DNA from: an uncultured Eubacteriaceae bacterium
GTDB taxonomy: Bacteria; Bacillota; Clostridia; Eubacteriales; Eubacteriaceae
Assembly (NCBI GenBank): GCA_947630385.1
Contig: CANRHG010000058.1
Location: 1 to 9,700, forward strand
Length of the DNA: 9,700 nucleotides
Reading direction: 5' to 3'
In this document: positions 1-4,003 of the stretch, piece after piece
How positions within the stretch are numbered: position 1 is the stretch's first letter
Layout of the letters: the number at the start of each line of letters is the position of its first letter
Position numbers and translations under genes: made by a program
Notes under the pieces: model-generated
Seen by the model: the letters and a program-made list of their open reading frames with translations, nothing else
What the model was told of the DNA's origin: nothing
The model's database searches: none

Positions 1-1
1 C

Positions 2-142
2 GCCCCGAACTATAGGATCGAATACAACGTCCACGGCCGCAACTACGGCTGGCAGGGATGGACCTCCCAGGGACAGGAAGCCGGAACTACCGGTCAGAAC
101 CTCCCGCTTGAAGCCATCCAGATCCGTATCGTACCGGCTTAA
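2..142 (+). CDS. C-terminal fragment of a ChW-repeat surface protein
   Basis: Only the last 46 codons and a TAA stop are in the window; the gene begins upstream. The visible residues form one complete ChW (clostridial hydrophobic W) repeat: a YRIEYNVHGRNYGWQGW stretch, then G-Q-E-A-GTTGQ and the closing LEAIQIRI, ending in VPA. The repeat hallmarks are all visible: the GWQGW tryptophan pair, the AGTTGQ turn and the L-E-A-I-Q-I strand. The family is found mainly in secreted or cell-surface proteins of Clostridia and relatives, usually as tandem copies at the C-terminus and often joined to adhesin, protease or glycan-binding domains. What precedes the repeat here is unknown, so the protein's function cannot be given. 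Base composition is higher in GC than the DNA that follows. The repeat assignment is firm; the protein's role is open. Confidence 0.85.
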   Translation, partial: APNYRIEYNVHGRNYGWQGWTSQGQEAGTTGQNLPLEAIQIRIVPA

Positions 143-206
143 AGATAAAAAGACTCTTTTTTATAGAGACTGGTTATAAGCGGAATAACACTCAGTTAAA
201 GAATTC

Positions 207-227
207 GGGATCGGAGTTTCCGGTCCC
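207..227 (+). other. 8-bp GC-rich hairpin
   Basis: GGGATCGG (207-214) pairs with CCGGTCCC (220-227) around the loop AGTTT, with one U.G pair. No T-run follows, so it is not a standard intrinsic terminator. It lies about 65 nt past the stop of the ChW-repeat gene and may be part of that gene's 3' untranslated region or the first stem of a structured RNA. Confidence 0.5.
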
Positions 228-246
228 AATCTGTTAAGAAATTTCC

Positions 247-303
247 GGCAGGCCCGGTTTTCAAAAACAAAGCTATTCAATTTTTGTTTGGTAACGGCCT
301 GCC
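247..303 (+). other. Nested inverted repeat, GGCAGGCC/GGCCTGCC
   Basis: GGCAGGCC at 247-254 and its exact complement GGCCTGCC at 296-303 enclose about 41 nt. Inside them AAACAAA and TTTGTTT can form a second, inner stem. The outer 3' arm is followed by TTTGATTT, and then by an AT-rich hairpin, AACTTTT/AAAAGTT, at 312-330. The arms are GC-rich islands in AT-rich DNA, which suggests selection for pairing; the function is unknown. Confidence 0.45.
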
Positions 304-394
304 TTTGATTTAACTTTTGTTTTAAAAGTTTTATCTTTACTATAAGCGGCTTCCGCCGCAGTAAGTTTAATGTTTAAGCTTTTTTGAGCTTTTT

Positions 395-449
395 GGGATC
401 TAAGATTTTCGGGCTGTTACCTCGGGCCGTGCTTTAGGTCCCATTTTTT
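395..449 (+). terminator. Terminator-like stem-loop with T-run
   Basis: GGGATCTAAG (395-404) pairs over ten positions with TTTAGGTCCC (433-442), including two G.U pairs, and ATTTTTTA follows directly. The 28-nt loop is long for an intrinsic terminator but can form a small inner stem (CGG 410-412 with CCG 427-429). It would end a + strand transcript from the ChW-repeat gene or from a small RNA starting in the gap. The long loop lowers confidence. Confidence 0.5.
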
Positions 450-775
450 ACTTTTGACTAAGAACTGTACTTACCTTATTTAAACTTTTTAGAATCTGTT
501 AAATTTAATGGGCTTTCAAGCCTATAAAGTCGCTCTATTAAACATCCGTACGATCAGATCTTTAAAATAGGTCGTTTGAAGAATATTATCATATCTGGTA
601 AGCAGTATTTTAGGTTTTCTAGAGCCCGTCAAAAACTATAGTTCTAAGAGAAAGTAAGGAAAGCTTTTAGTTTAGATGGTTAGACGAAGTTGATCCGTTG
701 AACTAAAATTTACTTGTAAATGGAATTGTAAATTTACGGTTTTATCTATCTGGGAAACGTATATTGACCGACTTA

Positions 776-844
776 GAGAAGAACGACCGAAGACTCTAAA
801 AGTGAAAGCCAAAAGTTTCACTTTGGTCTTCGGTCGTTTTTCTC
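776..844. terminator. Strong, probably bidirectional, intrinsic terminator
   Basis: A 19-bp arm pair (776-794 with 826-844, one G.U pair, centred on ACGACCGAAGAC/GTCTTCGGTCGT) surrounds an inner 9-bp stem, AAAGTGAAA (799-807) with TTTCACTTT (816-824), and an 8-nt loop. The + strand 3' arm ends in a GTTTTTCTC run, and the minus strand arm ends in GTTCTTCTC, so it could stop transcription either way. It is the strongest structure in the window, yet no protein gene abuts it: the nearest on the left ends at 142 and the nearest on the right starts at 1414 and points away. An unannotated transcript is one explanation. Confidence 0.75.
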
Positions 845-1019
845 GTCCTCCTTCTTGTAGGGCAAGATTCTTTTGAACGGTTTTTTAAAATCTTTACCTA
901 CACTTAAACCTACTTAGAAGTGCCCTTATTTGCGCTATAATGCCCAGATAATTCATCTTTACAATTAACCTTCTCATTTCAGAGCTTGATTTACTAAAAA
1001 TTTTCATATCTGCTGCTCT

Positions 1020-1156
1020 GCTTTAAAACTTAGACGCTATCTTCAGTCTTTGATTTTTTGCCAAAAGTCATAGTAAGCCTCGCTAGATTCTCTAGAAGAT
1101 CAGAGATTTTCTTCTTCCTTAATTATGTCTTAGAATTAAGCTTTAAAAATTAGACG
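1020..1156. repeat. Split direct repeat, two 17-nt copies 120 nt apart
   Basis: GCTTTAAAACTTAGACG at 1020-1036 recurs with one mismatch at 1140-1156. A related TTAGACG lies at 680-686. AGTTTAGATG occurs next to two of these sites (669-678 and 1160-1169). The sequence between the copies is not similar, so this is not a simple tandem duplication. Chance recurrence in AT-rich DNA remains possible. Confidence 0.35.
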
Positions 1157-1378
1157 GTCAGTTTAGATGCGTCTTATATCTTTATATATAGAAGAAAGTT
1201 AAGCTATAAATGTCGAAGTAGATCCTCTTGGTTAAATAATACTGGTAACGAAATGATTCTAAGAGCATAGCTTTGGAAATCGGTTGGTCACAGAGTCAAA
1301 AATTTTTCTACTTTTTAGTGATTCAAAATAAATATGATAGGTTTTCTTAGCGAAATTTACGTTTATGTAATTTTTTTC

Positions 1379-1408
1379 TTGACGGGCTCTTCGATTTATT
1401 CGTATAAT
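1379..1408 (+). promoter_or_regulatory. Sigma-A-type promoter of yceD-rpmF
   Basis: The -35 box is TTGACG (1379-1384) and the -10 box is a perfect TATAAT (1403-1408), with an 18-bp spacer. A/T-rich DNA just upstream (about 1362-1378) resembles an UP element. The -10 box ends only five bases before the GTG start at 1414, so transcription is expected to begin at or next to the start codon. Confidence 0.85.
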
Positions 1409-1413
1409 ATGGG

Positions 1414-1869
1414 GTGGCTATTTTTAAGATTCAGTTAAACGAGAGAAAAACTTATCCCTTTGAGATCGCCTTTATGGGCGACGATTTAACTTTAGATCCT
1501 GAAATCACAGCGCAATTAACTGGTGAATGGTTTGTAAAGGGAAACTTAAGACTCTCAGACACCGAAAATCTGTTAAATTTTGATATCAAAGGAAGACTGA
1601 TTTACCCTTGCTCACGGTGTCTTAAGCCTGTTGAAAAGGATCTCGATTATCATTTTGATGACCACATCGATATTGACGGGGACAGCGTAGATTTAACGGA
1701 ATTCATAAACGATAGTCTTTTTATCAACGAACCTACCTCTATTTTGTGTAGGGAAGACTGCAAAGGTCTTTGCCCGATGTGCGGGAAAGATTTAAATGAA
1801 GGTCCGTGCGGATGCACCCCGGAAGAAGAAATTGACCCGAGACTAGAAGTATTAAAGGATTTACTGTAG
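1414..1869 (+). CDS. yceD: YceD/DUF177 family protein
   Basis: Encodes 151 residues of the YceD (DUF177) family, whose genes sit directly before rpmF in most bacteria and are linked to ribosome and 23S rRNA biogenesis; the exact biochemical role is not settled. The N-terminal half is the usual beta-rich region. CSRC (C66, C69) and the cysteine-rich LCREDCKGLCPMCGKDL segment (C112, C116, C120, C123, then C132 and C134) form the family's likely metal-binding sites. The tail DPRLEVLKDLL is typical. GTG at 1414 is chosen because an in-frame TAA lies at 1405-1407, the next Met is residue 21, and the N-terminus aligns with family members. There is no Shine-Dalgarno sequence, and the promoter places the transcription start at about 1414-1416, so the message is probably leaderless. 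rpmF follows after 8 bases and is co-transcribed. Confidence 0.9.
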   Translation: MAIFKIQLNERKTYPFEIAFMGDDLTLDPEITAQLTGEWFVKGNLRLSDTENLLNFDIKGRLIYPCSRCLKPVEKDLDYHFDDHIDIDGDSVDLTEFINDSLFINEPTSILCREDCKGLCPMCGKDLNEGPCGCTPEEEIDPRLEVLKDLL

Positions 1870-1877
1870 GAGGAGAT

Positions 1878-2057
1878 ATGGCCGTACCAAAGAGAAAAAC
1901 ATCAAAATCCAGAAGAGATAAAAGAAGAACACATTACAAACTTAAAGTACCCGCAATGAGTGTCTGTCCGCAATGCGGCATGGTAAAAGCGCCTCATAAG
2001 GCTTGCAGATATTGTGGCACTTATAAAGGCAGCGAAGTAATTACCGTTGATGAATAA
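1878..2057 (+). CDS. rpmF: 50S ribosomal protein L32
   Basis: A 59-residue gene starting MAVPKRKTSKSRRDKRR, the standard L32 N-terminus. L32 is a small basic protein of the large ribosomal subunit. This is the zinc-binding (C+) form: two CxxC pairs, C30/C33 (CPQC) and C43/C46 (CRYC), make the zinc ribbon. Length is normal for L32. It has the only strong Shine-Dalgarno in the window, GGAGGAG at 1869-1875 just after the yceD stop, with close spacing to ATG. Codons are AT-rich, with AGA for nearly every arginine, unlike the genes from plsX onward. The yceD-rpmF pair shares one promoter and is closed by an intrinsic terminator starting at the stop codon. Identification is secure. Confidence 0.98.
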   Translation: MAVPKRKTSKSRRDKRRTHYKLKVPAMSVCPQCGMVKAPHKACRYCGTYKGSEVITVDE

Positions 2058-2087
2058 ACAGAGGACAGCCTCTGTTTTTTTATTTTT
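2056..2087 (+). terminator. Intrinsic terminator after rpmF
   Basis: ACAGAGG (2058-2064), loop ACAG, CCTCTGT (2069-2075), then a long T-run (TTTTTTTATTTTT). A-T pairs from the rpmF stop codon extend the stem. It is textbook in form and ends the yceD-rpmF transcript. It also lies only a few bases before the plsX start, so plsX and the genes after it need either read-through or a promoter I could not identify. Confidence 0.9.
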
Positions 2088-2090
2088 ACA

Positions 2091-3050
2091 ATGATTTACG
2101 TAGATACGCCGGATCAGATCATCAAGGGTGCCATCGACGCCATAAAGGAGTACGGCGTGGACCTAACGCTCGTCGGAAGAGCCGAAGAGATCAGTCCCGT
2201 CTTAAAGAGAGAAGCGCCGCAGCTCAACATACCGATTTTAAGCGCCGCCACGAACATCGGCTTTGACGAAGAGCCGGTAAAGGCCATCCGAAAGAAAAAG
2301 GATTCTTCGATCGTCATCGCGCTAAACAAGATCAAAGACGACCCGGATTCCACGCTCGTATCCGCCGGAAGTACCGGGGCGCTGCTGGCCGGGGCGACGT
2401 TTCTGCTCGGGCGCATCAAAGGCGTCAAGCGGCCGGGACTGGGCGTTTACATCCCACAAAAAAATAAACAGGTCTTTTTGATGGACGCGGGCGCAAGCTC
2501 GGAGGCCCTACCGGGTTATCTTGAAACGTACGCGAAGATTTCATCGATCTACCTTCAAAACGTCGACGACTTAAAAGACCCGAAGATCGGCCTGATCAAC
2601 ATCGGCACCGAAGCCGAGAAGGGAAGCCCATTATATAAGGAAGCTTACGAGCTGCTCGAAAAAAGCGGTCTTAATTTTATCGGCAACGTCGAGCCCAAAG
2701 ACATCCTGACGACCGAAGCGGACGCGCTGGTCTGCGACGGGTTTACCGGAAACATCATCATCAAGACGATCGAAGGCCTCAGCTCGTTTTTGTTTAAACA
2801 GATCAAGGCCTCGCTGATGGGTAGTTTTGCCGGAAAAGTCGGAGCGCTGCTAGTAAGGAACGACCTGACGAAGCTTAAAAAGACTTACGATTCGGATGAA
2901 ATCGGCGGATCCCCGTTTTTGGGCGTTAAGGGCGGGGTGATCAAAGCCCACGGCAGCAGCAAAGCTTACGCGATCAAAAACGCCATCAACCAGGCCAGGC
3001 TTTTGTCGCAAAAGCAGGTAGTAAAAAAACTCATGGAAGAACTGTCATGA
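2091..3050 (+). CDS. plsX: Phosphate acyltransferase PlsX, divergent
   Basis: PlsX converts acyl-ACP and phosphate to acyl-phosphate, the donor that PlsY uses to acylate glycerol-3-phosphate; it is a peripheral membrane enzyme. The 319 residues show family blocks in order: EPVKAIRKKKDSS (61-73), SAGSTGALLAG (91-101), GRIKGVKRPGL (107-117), NIGTEAEKGSPL (170-181), DGFTGNIIIKT (216-226), GGSPFLG (272-278) and IKAHGSS (284-290). Two differences stand out. The start, MIYVDTPDQ, lacks about seven residues holding the near-invariant D-x-MGGD motif, and the usual GAN motif reads GAS (134-136). ATG 2091 is the only sensible start, since the frame upstream runs through the terminator to the rpmF stop. 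No Shine-Dalgarno is visible. Composition jumps to GC-rich here. The next gene, acpP, overlaps the stop. Family assignment is firm; full activity is uncertain. Confidence 0.93.
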   Translation: MIYVDTPDQIIKGAIDAIKEYGVDLTLVGRAEEISPVLKREAPQLNIPILSAATNIGFDEEPVKAIRKKKDSSIVIALNKIKDDPDSTLVSAGSTGALLAGATFLLGRIKGVKRPGLGVYIPQKNKQVFLMDAGASSEALPGYLETYAKISSIYLQNVDDLKDPKIGLINIGTEAEKGSPLYKEAYELLEKSGLNFIGNVEPKDILTTEADALVCDGFTGNIIIKTIEGLSSFLFKQIKASLMGSFAGKVGALLVRNDLTKLKKTYDSDEIGGSPFLGVKGGVIKAHGSSKAYAIKNAINQARLLSQKQVVKKLMEELS

Positions 3051-3274
3051 CAAATTTTGAAAAAATAAGAAGTATTATAGCAGAAGAACTAGAAATTGAC
3101 GAAAATCTCATCAGTCTCGAATCAAGGCTTGTTGAAGACCTCGGCGCGGACTCGCTGAGCCTGATCGAAATGCTCATGAACTACGAATCTGAGTACGACG
3201 TGGAAATCCCCGAAGAAGCCTTCGATAACATTGAAACCGTCCAGGATGTCGTCAATGCGTTGGACCGCCTATGA
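3047..3274 (+). CDS. acpP: Acyl carrier protein
   Basis: A 75-residue acidic protein with the ACP signature GADSLSLIEML. Ser36 in the DSL triad is the expected attachment site of the 4'-phosphopantetheine arm that carries growing acyl chains in fatty acid and phospholipid synthesis. Length and the acidic helix layout are normal (EIPEEAFDNIETVQDVV near the C-terminus). The ATG overlaps the plsX stop as ATGA, so translation is probably coupled; GGAAGA about nine bases upstream is a weak ribosome-binding site. plsX-acpP is a functional pair, since PlsX uses acyl-ACP. The fab genes often found between them (fabH, fabD, fabG) are absent here, so the elongation enzymes must lie elsewhere or be missing. 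The stop overlaps the rnc start. Confidence 0.97.
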   Translation: MTNFEKIRSIIAEELEIDENLISLESRLVEDLGADSLSLIEMLMNYESEYDVEIPEEAFDNIETVQDVVNALDRL

Positions 3275-3942
3275 TGGATCTCGAAAAAGTCGAAAGAGCG
3301 CTGGGTTACACCTTTAAAAACAAGGAACTTCTCATCAACGCTCTGACGCATTCCTCGTACGGACTCGAAGCCACGAACAACGAACGCCTCGAATTTTTGG
3401 GAGACGCGGTCCTCGAACTCGTCATCAGTGAGTATTTGTACCGGACCCAACACATTCCGGAAGGAAAGATGACCCGGCTTCGGGCCAACATCGTCTGTAC
3501 GGAGTCCCTGGCCAAAGCGGCCATGCAAAACCATTTCAACGACGAACTGCGCATGGGAAAGGGAGAGCGCGCTTCGGGCGGTAAGAACCGGCGCCGTAAC
3601 CTCGCGAACGTCTTTGAAGCGGTCATGGGGGGAGTATTTCTGGACTCGAGTTACGAAACCGTCAGGGAGGTCATCCTGAGGGTGCTCCACGAAAACATCG
3701 AGCTGGCCATCGAAGGAAAGCTCGCCAAGGACTACAAGTCCACGCTTCAGGAACTCATCCAAAAGCAAAAGGATACGACCATCGAGTACAGGGATCTCGG
3801 CTCAACCGGTCCACAGCACAACCAGCTGTTTAAGACCCAGCTCGTCATCAACGGCTTTCCGAAGACGACCGGTAGAGGCAAGACCAAAAAGGAAGCCCAA
3901 CAGGTCGCGGCCCGCGAGTACTTAAAGAGCGGCGAGATCTAA
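3271..3942 (+). CDS. rnc: Ribonuclease III
   Basis: Encodes 223 residues (221-223 depending on the start), normal for the double-strand-specific endonuclease that processes rRNA precursors and other structured RNA. The nuclease domain carries NERLEFLGDAVLEL with E38, E41 and D45. The second metal-binding motif reads LANVFEAVMGG: E116 is kept, but the residue matching the usual Asp (E. coli D114) is N113. The double-stranded RNA-binding domain covers about 154-221, with TLQELIQK, GPQHNQLF and GRGKTKKEAQQVAA. Two ATGs in a row (3271, 3274) overlap the acpP TGA; both are plausible and neither has a clear Shine-Dalgarno, so coupling to acpP is likely. rnc-smc-ftsY order is common in Bacillota. 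The identification is firm; the effect of N113 is unknown. Confidence 0.96.
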   Translation: MMDLEKVERALGYTFKNKELLINALTHSSYGLEATNNERLEFLGDAVLELVISEYLYRTQHIPEGKMTRLRANIVCTESLAKAAMQNHFNDELRMGKGERASGGKNRRRNLANVFEAVMGGVFLDSSYETVREVILRVLHENIELAIEGKLAKDYKSTLQELIQKQKDTTIEYRDLGSTGPQHNQLFKTQLVINGFPKTTGRGKTKKEAQQVAAREYLKSGEI

Positions 3943-3962
3943 AACCAAAACTTAGAAAGGAT

Positions 3963-3994
3963 CCTCCGTGTTCCGGCATGGCCGGAGGCGAGGT
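3963..3994 (+). promoter_or_regulatory. smc leader hairpin masking the ribosome-binding site
   Basis: Two ribosome-binding candidates precede the smc TTG: GGAGG (3984-3988) and GAGGT (3990-3994, about nine bases from TTG). CCTCCG at 3963-3968 is the exact complement of CGGAGG at 3983-3988 and mimics the 16S anti-Shine-Dalgarno. An alternative, mutually exclusive hairpin, TCCGGC-ATG-GCCGGA, lies at 3972-3986, and in that state CCTC (3963-3966) can pair with GAGG (3990-3993). Either fold buries purines needed for initiation, which suggests low or regulated SMC translation. Confidence 0.5.
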
Positions 3995-4003
3995 TCTGTT
4001 ATA

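Larger units (their letters stand above)
143..1378. other. AT-rich non-coding stretch rich in inverted repeats
   Basis: About 1.2 kb with stops in all frames and no convincing gene on either strand; the ATG-started ORFs I traced are 37 codons or fewer. A hand count of 1141-1200 gives 16 G+C in 60. Structure is abundant: hairpins at 207-227, 247-303, 312-330, 346-359, 376-391 and 395-442; a 7-bp stem with a TTCA loop at 508-525; a palindrome cluster at 708-737 (ATTTAC-TT-GTAAAT followed by GTAAATTTAC); and the strong stem-loop at 776-844. Between 845 and 1378 little stands out except a split direct repeat (1020 and 1140) and a TATAAT at 936-941 with no good -35. No tRNA T-loop or riboswitch core was recognised. 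It could be a long 3' region of the upstream gene, a home for small RNAs, or decayed DNA. Confidence 0.7.

Noticed and set aside
930..945. TATAAT at 936-941 as a promoter in the gap
   Set aside because: No recognisable -35 at 16-18 bp and nothing identifiable downstream; such hexamers arise by chance in AT-rich DNA.
894..1007. Minus-strand 37-codon ORF with a basic, short peptide, ahead of the two-way terminator
   Set aside because: No convincing ribosome-binding site or promoter, no family resemblance, and ORFs of this length are expected by chance. Kept only as a possibility if minus-strand transcripts are seen.
143..1378. CRISPR array, transposon remnant, tRNA or known riboswitch in the gap
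   Set aside because: No regular direct repeats with spacers, no transposase-like frame or paired terminal repeats, no T-loop GGTTCGAAT-type sequence, and no riboswitch core I recognise.
3181..3768. 195-codon minus-strand open frame over acpP and rnc
   Set aside because: Opposite-strand shadow of two well-supported genes, with no own promoter or start signal.
3963..3994. The smc leader hairpin as an rnc terminator
   Set aside because: The stem is GC-rich, but no T-run follows it (GAGGTTCTGTTATATT), and it overlaps the smc initiation region.
3968..4003. GTG 3968 as the smc start, giving a 1185-residue protein
   Set aside because: The added residues are unlike any SMC N-terminus I know and coincide with the leader hairpin; TTG 4004 gives the canonical MYLK start. 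Not fully excluded because AAAGGA lies in front of the GTG.
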